Assembly: GCA_039720395.1 (NCBI GenBank)
Contig: CM077828.1
Location: 26,888,717-26,952,716 of the forward strand
DNA: 64,000 nt
Direction: 5' to 3'
Source: Liquidambar formosana
Lineage: Eukaryota > Streptophyta > Magnoliopsida > Saxifragales > Altingiaceae
The position numbers and the translations under genes are program-made. Position 1 is the first letter of the stretch, and each line of letters opens with the position of its first letter. The notes under the pieces are model-generated. The model made no database searches. It worked only from the letters and a program-made list of their open reading frames with translations, and was not told the DNA's origin. Shown here piece after piece: positions 11,915 through 23,480 of the stretch.

Positions 11915-14375
11915 TCAATCAGCAGTGGCCCAAGTCATGTCATTCTCAAAGATCCAATGGCACACCTCAATGAGCCCAGGGCTCGACCCTAGTGCCACAA
12001 ATGCACCATGCCCTTGACTCCAAGCTGACGTGTCAATATGACAGATGGCAACACCATGATTAATCTTTGCTTTGCTCTCCACATTTAGTATATCCACCTC
12101 ATAGACCCTAACCTTAGGAACAGAGTGACAATAATACAGTAAGGACGGGAACAGGCTCTGATGACACGATACTGATTTGGTCACTTTTCCACCGTTGATT
12201 CCTCTGACTTTTCCAATCATCACATTTTCCTTTGATCCATTTACATTTTGGGTGGTTCGGACCACAATGTCATGGCCCAAGACCGAGACAGCGAAGTCTA
12301 TCATGTCCTCGACCGAGCTCATGCAGCGCTTGGTCTCACCCTGGCTCGGAGCCCGCTCACACTCGGCCAGCGCGTTTGTTATCACACGCTCCATGGTTGA
12401 ATTCTCCTGCACGTGGAAAATTTCCTTGAGCGATGAGAGAAGGGAAATCGAAAATGGTAATTTCGATGAAATTGACCGGGGCAAAAACGATCTTTTCAGC
12501 ATTCTGTCTCGTATGTGGGGCATCACCATAACATTCCCTTCCTTCAGCATCGACTCCCTGAAGAATTTGCCCGGCTCCACCCATCTATTTACGGAATTGC
12601 CACAGTTGTTTATGACACCACTAGTTGCGGAGCTTGAATTGCTGTATTGGGAGAAGGTGACACCCTTATCGGCATAGGCCTTGAATGTGCTGTTCAAACC
12701 GTAGATTTTGAATCCAACGGCTTGATTCACCGACCCTTTTGCGTACTCCTTGAACGAGTCTTCTCCCTCATTGTATGATTTCCCATAATTCGCAAAACTC
12801 GCCTTCGCAGAGTTGGAATTCTTCGCATAAGATTGAAATGTGTCCACCCCAACATTGGCTTCATCTCTATAATTCGAGAAGCTATCGATTGCAGAGTTAC
12901 CGCCATTGCCGTATCCTTTGAAATTGTTATGTGGTTTTTTTGCAGAATGTCCATAACCTTTGAAAGTATCGTTTGCACCATTGCCAGACTCGCCATAAGC
13001 TGAAAATGTTGATCCAATGGCGTTTGAGTTGTCGCCGTAGTTGATAAACTCAGTGGGGACACCATTGCCACTCTTGCCATAGCTGGTAAATGCTTCATCA
13101 CCTGCAGATCGAGGTGGCTCAACCAGTCGGCAATTAAGACAGTGTGTTGAAAACATACAAAGGTTATTTTATCTTTTTTTTTTTTTTTTTTTTTTCTTTT
13201 TGGGGGGGTAAGTTACGAAGGTTATTTGAAAAAGCATGTACAGTAGATATATTTATGAACATGGGCTCACTCTACTCTTTCTTTCTTTTTTTTTTTTTTA
13301 TTTTTATTTTTATTTTTTATTTTTAAAATTTGGCCTATAGGAGGCACTTGGCTCTAAAAAAGTAAGAAAAATGAATTTCAAGTAGAGTTCATTGATATAA
13401 TGATATCATTTATATTATTATATAATTAAATATCAGAAGTGCCTCATTTAAAATTTTGGTCTTACGCCTCAATATGTATCAAGTCGGCTCTGATCGATTT
13501 TCACCTGAATTCGTGTCGTCGGTGTAGCTTGAAAAGGACAGTTTATGGTCGTTAGCATTCGAGTCATAGCTGGTGAATCGGAGATGAGGAACGTTTACAA
13601 GTGGATCATAGTTCTTGAACTCGCCGGACCCACCGGTTGCACCCGAACCGTAATTGGTGAAGGTCCCGTTGGCTACATTGGCATCATGGGCATAGTTTGT
13701 GAATGTCTCATCATGGCCAGTCGAGTCTCTGCTGTAGCGAGTGAACAAGTCATTGGGTATGTTAATCTCGTCCGAGTAGTTCTTGAATGAGTCAACCCCA
13801 CCGAGTCGAGAAGTTCCATAGGTTGCAAAGCGTTTATTGGAATAAACTGCAAAGTTGGCGTCTTTTTCGGGCATTTCCAATGTGGGTAGCGAGTCAAAAA
13901 GGCAGAACAAGTTGGCGGACGAACAGAAGGATTCAAGGTGAGAAGAGAGAGCATTTTGGGTAGCGAGTTTGGTGAGAGTTGCATAGCCGATGGCATTTAG
14001 TGGGGAAGCTTTGGAGAAGAGGAAAGATGGCTTGGGAAGGTTGTTGAAGATGTGTTTGTTCCAATAGCGAATTAGAGAAGCTTTAGCCGTAAATGGGCTA
14101 TCTCTGGATGGCGACTTTCCTGTATTTTCACCCAGCCCGGTGAAACAAGCCTGCATTCGTATAACAAGAAAATCATCTGTGCAGTGTCTCACTGGTGATC
14201 TATAAATTTATGTGCCTATTATAAGGAAGGGTCAAGTGGAGAAGATGTTGAAAGCTTAGGCATAATGCATTGTAGTAGAGCAGAAAAACAAAGATGAAAG
14301 GAGAGTCCTTACATTGAAAGATGAGAGCACTAAAGACAAGAAGAAAATGCCCTTGAGCCTGGGTCCTCTATACAT
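11915..14375 (-). CDS. Polygalacturonase-1 beta-like BURP-domain protein
   Basis: Cell-wall glycoprotein of the PG1beta/BURP family; in tomato the family member is the non-catalytic subunit that binds and stabilises polygalacturonase in the pectin matrix. Exons: 14375-14313, 14150-13505 and 13101-11915, with GT-AG introns in phases 0 and 1, giving 631 codons. Exon 1 is a 21-residue signal peptide (hydrophobic GIFFLSLVLSS). Exon 2 starts with the conserved FTAKASLIRYWNK block. Residues of about 115-390 hold 21 FxxY repeats (FKNY, FTNY, FKGY and so on), the family hallmark. The C-terminal BURP domain (about 416-631) starts FFRESMLKEGNVM and has four Cys-His pairs spaced CH-x10-CH-x27-CH-x25-CH. 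Length, splice sites and reading frame are all as expected, so it is probably functional. A CT-rich microsatellite lies just upstream of the ATG. Confidence 0.93.
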
Positions 14376-14384
14376 TTTCTCCAA

Positions 14385-14388
<4 letters not shown>

Positions 14389-14416
<28 letters not shown>
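14389..14416. repeat. (GA)n microsatellite in the PG1beta 5' UTR
   Basis: A run of about 14 GA units on the plus strand, that is CT on the gene's sense strand, lies 14 bp upstream of the predicted ATG at 14375. CT tracts in the 5' leader are common in plant genes. The duplicated exon at 35192-35254 has a shorter, interrupted version near 35263-35291. Confidence 0.8.
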
Positions 14417-14422
<6 letters not shown>

Positions 14423-16293
14423 GTGTTTGTCTTGGACGAAATATAGGCAAGACAAAGAACGAATGGTACTTTATTCTTCTTTTTCTTTTGCCAAGTTTTG
14501 CTTTGGAAAGTAAGTATGCCGGATTAATTTGCATAGGGAGAGAGCGCAAATCTGTGGTTATTGTTCGGTAACTCACTGTCTACCAAAAGGGCAAAAGGGA
14601 AACTGACTGTGTGTCTCTTGAAAGAGACAAAGAGAGGAAGAGATGCCCCTAACGAATCTAACAGAGGATTTCCACTTTAATACACCAGGACTGGACGTTC
14701 ACTACCTGCCCAAGGCTTGCTATTTCAAGCATTAGGGCCCACCAAGAAATGCTGGGTTCCATCTTAAACGGCCAGTTCCGGATTAAATATTGGACGTCCA
14801 TTGCCGGAGACCAGATCCCCTAGTGGATTTCATCACATTTTAAAATCAAATTACCACCAAATATGATAAATTTAGCACAAAATGTGATGAAATCCACTTA
14901 GGGATTTAGTACCCAGAGATACCATAGAAAGACCTATTAACACAATCAACATGCTTTCCAATTCCAATGATCAATATATACATATTGTATTGATATGAAG
15001 ATCTATTGTTTGTCATAGTGACTAATTAATTATTGTCTAGTCAAAACATATATCATGTGGTAAAAGAAATATTAATAAAAATAATAGTAACACTGTCATT
15101 CTGGGTGAGTGGAGTTTGTAATGGTTGGTAGACAAGATAACTGTGGTGGCCAAAGATAGGGTTAGGAAATCAAAACCACGATGCAAATAATGTAGTTGAT
15201 AAATGTAGATTAAGTGGGTCATTTCACAGAACCACATTGTCATGTCTCTAAATAAAGTGTTGAAAACAAGCATCAGAGCTGCACCATTTAGCAGATCGAT
15301 TCCAATAGGACACGAATATCAAAGGAGCAAGCAGGTTGGTTGAGGACAAAAATGATGTAGAAATTCATGGGTTTGTTGACATCTCGAGCTTCTAAGTAAT
15401 ACAATACTACCGAGTACCGACCCTGAGATGCTTTGTTTTTGACTCCATATATTAGAATCCTATTAGGTGTTTCTGTGTCCACAAGCCCCTATTACCTAGG
15501 AGGTTTCCCACACGTTATGGTCCACTAGTTGTAATAAGCAGAGATCCTCAACAATTACATTTCCTACAAATCATGCAGTTGCTCTCTCAGTCTCGGAGCT
15601 AGTCCCCTCAGCCCTTTCAAATTAGAGAGTATTTGTCTTAACCAATTAGGGCTCTTATAGGCCTCTTTAACGGAAATTAAAACATTATAGTGTGTTTTAC
15701 ATGGTATTGAAGGCACAAATTCATCATCTATCTTAAATGAAATTATTTTTAAAAATCATAGCCATCATTATAGCTAATGTTATAAATCAATTTTTAGAAA
15801 TCCATAAAATGTCATTATATTGAATTTCTACTTTGCTTTTATTAGAGATGACAAAAAGGGTCTGGTGTTGTTAATGAGCTAATTAAGATGAGTCGAATAG
15901 TGTGGGCTACTCCAGTTTGGCCCGATGAATCAACAATCGAGTCTAAAAGAAAGGCTTGAGTTTGGTTTCTTTAGATAATACGGAGCTCAAACATGTTTTT
16001 AATCAAGACAATCTCAAGTCAAGCTTCATTAGTATTGTTGAATTAAAATATTAATGAGTTTATCCATGCACAAATGGTGTAGATACTACTCGATTTGGCT
16101 GGTACTTTCACATCCAAAAGTTGCAAACTTCTTGCTTCAAATTAAATTGCAGAAAGCTGATGTGGGGGTGGGTGGGGAACACTTAAAATGTCTTTAAATC
16201 ATGGTTTCATGTTGTGTATTGGGATTTCATGCAGCATTTGGAGAATGAAATGTCAGGATCTAGCATTTAGTGATAGTAGCATAAGAAGAGGCA
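14417..16293. other. PG1beta upstream region and intergenic DNA
   Basis: This should contain the promoter of the minus-strand PG1beta gene; no convincing TATA box was picked out. The rest is AT-rich. The stretch 15670-15850 is a degenerate relative of MITE 2 (shared ACATGGTATTGAAGGCAC-type and AAAATGTCATTAT-type blocks) without clean ends. The 64- and 78-codon minus-strand frames at 15037-15482 show no domain I recognise. Confidence 0.45.
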
Positions 16294-16458
16294 ATGAGAA
16301 CAGAGCAACAACCGGATGAAAAGATTGAAGCAGTGGCCATGGATGTGCTATGGAAAATGTTTGGGAATAACATCCCAATGCCAGAAGCCATACATGTCCC
16401 CAGGTGGTAATCCAACTGGTTCTTCAATGGTACCGTCTCAAATTAGCCGATTAAGTAT
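16294..16458 (+). pseudogene. Polyamine oxidase exon fragment
   Basis: The plus-strand frame reads EQQPDEKIEAVAMDVLWKMF, then GNNIP, HVPRW, stop, SNWFFNGTVSN, stop, P. This follows the C-terminal region of flavin-dependent plant polyamine oxidases, where the usual text is a VLRKMFG-type helix, then PRWW-SNRFFKGTFSNWP. The two stops (TAA 16408-16410, TAG 16444-16446) fall exactly where the conserved tryptophans belong, so they are point lesions in a once-intact exon. No other polyamine-oxidase exons were seen nearby. It is a stranded fragment. Confidence 0.7.
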
Positions 16459-16921
16459 AACCAGCGCCACCACAAAAAATTAATTGTGAGCAATGGCAAA
16501 GAAGTACTAATTCGACAACACTCTGTTTATTTCACTAATACGAGAAATTCCAGTTTATAATGAAAGTTTTTTTTTTTTTTTTTTTTTTGGGTCAAACTAG
16601 TTTATCATAGTTGTAGTCGAATGGCAACTTGTTGCCATTAGGTGACGAGCCGTGCCAATCTTACCTTCTAAGTTCTACCAAAAGAACGGTACAATCTAAA
16701 TTTGACCTACTATGCAGAACAAGGCAACCAAACTAGAAGACTAATACCCGGATTATTTTGTCACAAACAGGAACCAATATCCACTTTACTTTACAGGGGA
16801 GCACACCAATTCCAAATACTTAGGCCCCATTTTCATTAAGTAATCAAGATCGATTCCTAGGGTTCTAATTTTTGGCCTCTTTTTTTTCTCCTTTTTCTTT
16901 TTGAAAATTTTTCCCCATCTT

Positions 16922-19460
16922 AATGATTTCAATTATTGGAGATTAAGTAAGTAGATGCCAGATGGTGATACCAATGTCTACTGCTCTATCAAATAAAAGT
17001 TTACCGAAGTGACACGGTATACCAGTTTGTGCATCGAAGTATTCTGAGGCTAATGAGCCACGTTTAGGCATGCAGGAAGTTTGAGGAGACCACTCGACAT
17101 CAAGTGCAAAGAATGCTAGAATTTGACACCACACAGTGAATATAGAATTGAAAGAAGGAAATTCAAGGAAAAAATGTAAAATGACATGGAAAATATTACG
17201 ACTGTCGCAGTATGGATAAAGAAAGACAAATCTTAACATACAAACATGCATACAGCAATTTTTATTAATGTGAATAAAAGAAAACAAATCTAGATACACG
17301 AATATGCATACAATGCTATCATCATAGGCATTACAACATGGATAAAAGAAAACAAATCCAGATACACAAATATGCATACAATATGCTATCATCATAAGCA
17401 TTACAACATGGATAAAAGAAAACAAGTCTCAATGCATGAGCATGCAATTTAACAAATATGCACGTTGTGCACTTTAAGGTGCTTACCTTAGCTTACAGAA
17501 AACATGGAGCAAATCACATCAAACCACGAATGAAAGATAGTAGGAACAAAGAACTGAGTTTTTTCTTTTGTCCTCTTTTTTTTGGGGGGGGGGGGGTGCT
17601 AAGGGCTCATCACCAACAACTACTTCTCCAGTTCTTCTACATGCTACACAGAGGCACAGCCATGTTTTGCCATCATAAATTGCACATCAACCTTTTCTAC
17701 TGAGCTGGACTTCCCTGAAAGACACAGTCTTGATGGTAAGACACATGTATAATTAACTCATCTGTAGTCCAAATATTAAAAAGAGATTACAAATCAGAAT
17801 CAAATTAAAGCATATGTGATGCTATCTATAGTAATTAATTCCACTCAATAAAGAGATCAGTTAAATTACTACAACCAACCCTACTATGAATTCTCATTTA
17901 GGGATTACTTAATATTACTTTATAATTTGTTGAAAGACTCATAATGTGTAACCCAATCAAAATAAAATAAATTAAATGAATGACAATGTGACGGTAGTTG
18001 GCATGCGTAAAGCATTTCATTCTATTTTTAATTGGAAGTTGGCTCATGGAAAGTGCTCTTTGCAAATTAGTAGTACACTAGATCTACAATTGATACACTA
18101 ATGCTAAGGTTACGATTTGCATTATAAGCTATGGGGATTTGGCTACTGCCCAAGTGATTTATCTGTCTTTGGGTCTCATTCAATCCAGTGAAAAATATGT
18201 GATGTCTGAAACAACCAAGATCAGTCCAAATTTGTCTGAATTGCAAGGGAGCCGAGTTGAGCCAATTAAGCTTGAGCCTACCTACAATGTAATGAGCTTG
18301 AGTTTATGCGAAGATCACAAATTCCATAAGCATATATAGAGTTTAAACGATGAATTTCTACTCGATAGCATATAAACATTTATGAAATATTTCCACATAT
18401 CTTTACTGCTTTTACCTTGGAGAGGGGTTAACTATCATGGATGTAGGGGTTTATGTCATTTGGTTAAATAATTGGAGCAAACTCACCTTGGTATTCGTCT
18501 CATCTAGTATTTAGTTCTCATGGTCATCATCATTGTTATCCAAATGCTCTTCATGCCCAACTTCTTGATTGACCTCTGATTCCTTGACCAAATGCTCTTC
18601 TTGCTCAATTTCTTGATTGACCTCTGATTCCTCTTCTTGCACAATTTCTTGATTGACCTCCGATTCGTTGACTAAATGCTCTTTTTGCCCAATTTCTTGA
18701 TTGACCTCCAATTTCTAAACAGCATAAAATAAGAATAAGCTTAATGAAATCAAAAGATGTCATCCTATTACCATTTGCAACGGTGCAACAATGAGAAAAA
18801 ATAACTAATGATATAAATAGTGAGGAGGTCTCATCTCCTTGCATACACCTTGGTTTTGTGATGTTAGTGTGATTGTGTAACCCTTATGATCACCTCTAAA
18901 TGGACTTCGTTCTGCCTCCAATTAAGCCTCACCCCAACATTGTCCAATATTACAAGAACCATTATTCTGATTAGTCTCACATAACTTAAGTGTTACATTC
19001 AATTTACCCCCAAAACAACACCCAAAAAAAAAGAAGCAATATTACGCTCATCCAAGTGAACAATTAATATGAATAACTTTATGAACAGAAAGTAATTTTA
19101 TAGAAAGTAATTTTATTTTAACATAAAGTAATTTTTGGTCATTAGAACATTAGACCGTTCAATTGATACCAAAATTAAAACTACAATGATTGGTCATTGG
19201 TGGTTGCTTATTTCTACCCTAGTAAATATGGCTTAACATTGCTAATTGAATGCAAAAATAAAGATCATAAAAAAGGGGGTAAAAATGCTGAAAGAAGTTC
19301 AAATTAAAATTATGAATCTAAAAAAGTGGGTATGCGATAGAGCAGGGCATTAAAGAGAGCCATGGTATACGGTAGTTATGGTAGACAGATAAAGAAGAGA
19401 ATGGTTGAGAGAGTAAATAATTACTGTTTATATACTATATATTGGGAGTCAAAGACATAC
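16922..19460. repeat. Copy C of the CNL 3' flank
   Basis: Matches 34746-37380 (copy D) closely and 828-3790 and 51170-54140 (copies A and B) more distantly. It contains the 3' flank and last intron of the CNL copy whose exons are listed separately. Copy C lacks both MITEs found in A and B. It also has a local triplication near 17260-17430 of a motif with CATGGATAAAAGAAAACAA and CATACAATATGC-type text, repeated at about 70-bp spacing. Confidence 0.8.
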
Positions 19461-21342
19461 CTTTCTTTCTCTTTTGAAGAGCTCTTGTATGGTGTTATTA
19501 AGGTCTCCCATCCAAACACCCTTTACTTTTTGTAGCTTTGGTGTGCTCAGGTTTCCCATAGAGAAAGCCTTCATTTTAGGGCAATTCTGGACATGCACTC
19601 CCTCTAGCAATGGCAAGTCAAAAGCATAGGGACTCTGGCAGAAGCTTTTGAGGTTTGGTAGAGAATAAAGATGCAAACTTTTAAATTGAGGGATCACGAT
19701 TTTATTCGTTTTGTCAGCTTCTTCGTTCTCTCCCTTCACAACTATTTCTTCCATCATTTCGCAATTCTCTATCCATAGTGTTTCAAGGTGCACAAGAGCT
19801 CTAGCCATGGAAGGAGAGAATAAATTTCTCAAATTGTCACAGTTGTCAACATCTAGCGATTTTAGGTTACGAAAGAGGCAGGTAGGAAATAAAAGCTGCA
19901 AAGCCATAGAGGAATTGTGTTAATAGGTGAATTGATTACAGATGGAGTAGATAAAAATAACAAATTGTATTCGTGGAGTGGTTAAGTTTTTTCATCCATC
20001 CCCTCTGTTTACTTAAATTGTGAAGTTCATACCTTTTCATTTAACAGACGTTCCAATTTAGGAAGATCCCACAAACTCAATTCCTTCAGCATCGGGAGGA
20101 GCACCGCATCTCTTTCCTCAACATTCAACCCTTCTACTTCAAATACCTCTACCAGTGAGGCACAATCATCTATCGTGAGGTCTTCTAGTTTTTGCAAGCC
20201 AGCTGGCAGCCAATTCGAAGGGACAGCCAACAATTGGTTACATTTTATCACATGGATCTGTCTTAGGTTACAAAAGGAGTGGGCTAGCAGTTGACCATCG
20301 AGTATCCCTTCCACGTCCTCCTCACCCTCGAGTGTCAATTCCTCCACGCTTGGGAATACGATTTGCTGCCAGCAAACCCAAATGTGTTATTAACCAACCC
20401 TAGGAAGGATGATTAAGTGACATCTATTTGAAGTTGCCTATGTCTTTTGGTGCATGCGTCATATCACTAGTCCACTGGTCAAAATATTGTGACATTTAAG
20501 TTTTGAAAAAATTAAGTTATTTTCCAAACAATCAAGGACGAAGCCAATAAATGTTAAGGGGGGCAACTGCCTTCTAGCAATTTTCCCCCGTGTATTTTAT
20601 ACCTTGAGTGTTTTAAAAGGTTTTAGATTTGCCAGCCCTTAATACGCATACAGTTTTTCATTATTATTTTTCTTTATTTTGCAATTTCATTAAAACTCAA
20701 TTAGATGCCAAGATTCCTTTGCAAATTGAAATGTTCCGAGTTCATCCTGAATGACTGTGATAATAGAATATATATATATAAAGGCAAAATAAAGAAATCT
20801 TGTTGGGCAAATGTAGTTTGGATATCAAGTAATGTGGGTACCTGTTCATGAACTTCTTCATGGGATCTCATAGTGATTGTCTTTTGATTTCCTATGCCTT
20901 GAAATGTTGGAATGAGTACCTTCGTACTACTGTTGTCGATGGTCAGCTCTTTCAAGACAGGCCATTCGAAAGTGTAAGGTTTAGCGCCAAAATTTATGAG
21001 GTGTGGTAGACTTTTTAGATGAAGTTGGTTTAGTTGAGGAAACACGATGACTTTTGTTGCCTCTTCATTTTCTTCTCTGCCTTCCTGGTCTTTGCCAACA
21101 ATTTCCACTATGGCACAATTGCTAACCCATAGTTTTTCAAGTTTCACAAGAAGTTTAGCTATGGAAGGGGTGAATATATATTTTAAACTTTGACAGTCTT
21201 CGACTTCTAGCCGTTGTAGGTTTTGAAAGCCTTGAATTCCTGGGGTGCCCATCTTCCATAAATGAGTCAACTTGGGTAGAGATTTTAACTCCAAATTTGT
21301 CAAATGAGTGAGTGCTAAATCTGCATATCCTTCCTCAATATT
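18511..21342 (-). pseudogene. CNL copy C, exons 2-5 (LRR and acidic tail), 5'-truncated
   Basis: Four consecutive minus-strand exons of a CC-NB-ARC-LRR gene, all open and with consensus splice sites: 21342-20842, 20365-20033, 19895-19461 and 18714-18511. The introns join in phase 0. The first three encode LRRs in the style of this family (LTHLWKMGTPGIQGFQNLQR, LAHSF, MARALVHLE). The last encodes 67 residues with four units of an acidic EVNQEI..EEHLV..ES repeat, ending DNNDDDHEN. Copy B has 2-5 exons of the same layout. Exon 1, with the CC and NB-ARC domains, is absent apart from scraps at 22783-23480, so a normal receptor cannot be made. Transcription from a cryptic start is possible but unsupported. 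Confidence 0.8.
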
Positions 21343-22782
21343 CTGTTGAGCAAATTAGTGGATTTTGTAAAATAAATATTTTATTTAAGCACAAGTTCAA
21401 TAGGATAATACACAAATAAATTAATAATCACGATTAATGAAAATTAATACAAGAAATATTTAACTAAAATAAAAATTATTTTTTTTAGAAAAAACTTGCT
21501 AGTAGGAAGACGTGTGTAATCACACTGTCCTAAAGGAATTATCGCCTCTCTACATCAAGATCTAAGGAACAATTAGCTATTATCTTCTACCAATATATCA
21601 AGGTACAACCTCAAAGCTCTCAGCTATTATCTTCTACCAATATGTCCACTAAAAGACGATGTGAACCCATCAACGATCAAGTTAAAATAGATAATAGCAT
21701 AGAACCCAGAAACACATCCACTATTTCTTTTGTTCTTATTTTTCTATTTTCAAATTTCTCCATTTTTATTTTTATTTTTATGTTTATTTTTATCTCTCAG
21801 TTTCAAGTTTCTTTAATTAATTTATTTATTTATTTATAAGGTTCAAGTTTCTTTAATTTTTTGCTCAATTTCCTCTTGTCACAATTCTTCTTCCTCTTAC
21901 ATGGTGATAAACTGAAAATGCATATGAATTATGTAATCATCTCCTTTTGAATTTATTTTGGTTTTATTTATTTACTATTTTTTAAAGAATGTTGGTTAGA
22001 TTATTTTCACCAATTGTGGTTTTGAAATTTCTGATTTGTTTCCATGCAAAATTGTTTATTTGGGCTACAATTCTTCTCTCTCCTTGATCCTTATAAGGCA
22101 TTTTAGGTAACTGTATTTAGTTCTCAATCCCTAGTTGATTAAGAAATATTTTAGACATTTCTTTTCCATGAAATTAATTATTTTACATAAATTAATCGAT
22201 AAAAATAAATTGAGCCACCATTCAATTGGTCACAAGTGAGCGTATTCAAATTTGATGTGTTAAGGACACAATTGAATCATATCCCCTCCCAACAAAGAAA
22301 AAAAAAATCCAAAACATTGTCATTTTCTCTGTCAAAAGTTTTCATTGTTTGATTTAAACCATTCCTTTTGATTGAAAGAGTATAAGCTAATCACCAAAAT
22401 GAAGAAATTTTAAATATTTGGTACGAATGATCCACCAAGTGGGACCTAACATTTAGTGGGTTCAAAAAATTTTCATTTACGCTGATATCAAGGTACATGT
22501 TTGTGAAACTAACAAATCGGACTTTTTTTTAAAAAAAAAATTGGCTAAGACTATCAGTCTGGACTATGAATTATTCAGTTGTTTCTATCCCGTATCAAAA
22601 TAAAAAATAAAAAATACACAAACGAACAAACTAGCTTAGCACTATGTTTCTTGGTTAACTTCACAGTTTGATTGTTTCGCTCCGTTATTTTTCAAGGCGT
22701 GAAACAAAGAATCGTACCACTAAAAACAAAGGATCGTATCATATTTGTTGGGGGATTATGTGTTCCAGCTAAAAACAAAGAA
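21343..22782. other. Intron-like AT-rich stretch between CNL exon relics
   Basis: No coding region. Low-complexity T-rich sequence (for example 21720-21840, whose open frame is a composition artefact) and unremarkable AT-rich DNA. Its position, between the remnant of exon 1 (22783-22880) and exon 2 of copy C, makes it the likely remains of CNL intron 1 with later insertions. Confidence 0.5.
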
Positions 22783-22880
22783 TCGTACCTTTTGATTGAA
22801 TAGATGCTGTGTGGCAATATCATAGCTCCCCTCTGAAGCTAGACAGTTTGGGCAGAAACTCCTGAACTCTGGTAGATTTT
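22783..22880 (-). pseudogene. Remnant of the 3' end of CNL exon 1
   Basis: On the minus strand this reads PEFRSFCPNCLAS, then QHLFNQK followed by the donor GTACGA. It corresponds to 58167-58265 of copy B (KLRSFCPNSLVLEG, then QHLFNEK and donor GTATGA). Similarity stops abruptly near 22880. It is the last roughly 30 codons of the exon that once preceded copy C exons 2-5, so copy C descends from a full gene. Confidence 0.75.
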
Positions 22881-23480
22881 GGAACCCAACCTAGGATCAA
22901 TTGGAACTTTAGGCGAGTGATTTGTATGTGCAGGCTTGACACCTGATTGGAGTTGATTTTTAAGTCAATATCTGAGACTTTGCCTAGAGACTAGATAGCA
23001 GTATTGGATTTGGTCAGGCTTTGAGTTCTTTCATCCCTTCAACCCTTTTTTGTTCTATTAATTAATTTTCTTCAATGCAGATGCAAAATAAGATGTGAAC
23101 GGGATATAGAACAACAAAAACAAACAGTTCCACTGGAATCCAAACGAAAGAAAGAAAAGAAAGCTTTTCCAACTAGACGTACCTCTCTTGATCTCTTACA
23201 TAGAACAAAGGAGCATATAAAATAGAGATTCAGTAGCAGATAAGAGCAGAGATATTCACCAGCCACCTAGTAGATCACAAGAATGTTAATGTCAACTGAA
23301 TGAACAATAAAATGATAATCTGATCAGATATATTCACCAGCCACTAGTAGATCACAAGAACAACGACGATGACTTTGTGAACAGCATAACAATAATCCAA
23401 GCAATAGGCACCCGCCACAAGTAGATCACTAAGAATGATATTTAGCTATATGAACAGCACTATGACAATCTAAGTATGCT
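22881..23480 (-). pseudogene. Shuffled CNL 5' end: LRR scrap, 5' UTR and promoter-like repeats
   Basis: On the minus strand it contains an EGMKEL scrap (23010-23040) matching the LRR start of copy B (EGMKELRVL near 59470). It continues without the NB-ARC into a segment like the sequence just upstream of the copy B ATG (61140-61260), with shared CAAAGGAGCATATAAAATA and TTCAGTAGCAGATA-type text. A strong donor-like GAGAGGTACGT near 23178-23188 suggests a 5'-UTR intron boundary. The block GATATTCACCAGCCAC..GTAGATCACA then recurs about every 70 bp (near 23255, 23325 and 23405). The pattern indicates deletion of the CC-NB-ARC region followed by local amplification. Confidence 0.6.

Noticed and set aside
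12177..12677. 166-codon plus-strand open frame
   Set aside because: It is the reverse-strand shadow of the PG1beta BURP exon; the minus-strand protein has clear family motifs.
13144..13326. 60-codon Phe-rich open frame
   Set aside because: It is a translation of T homopolymers in the PG1beta second intron.
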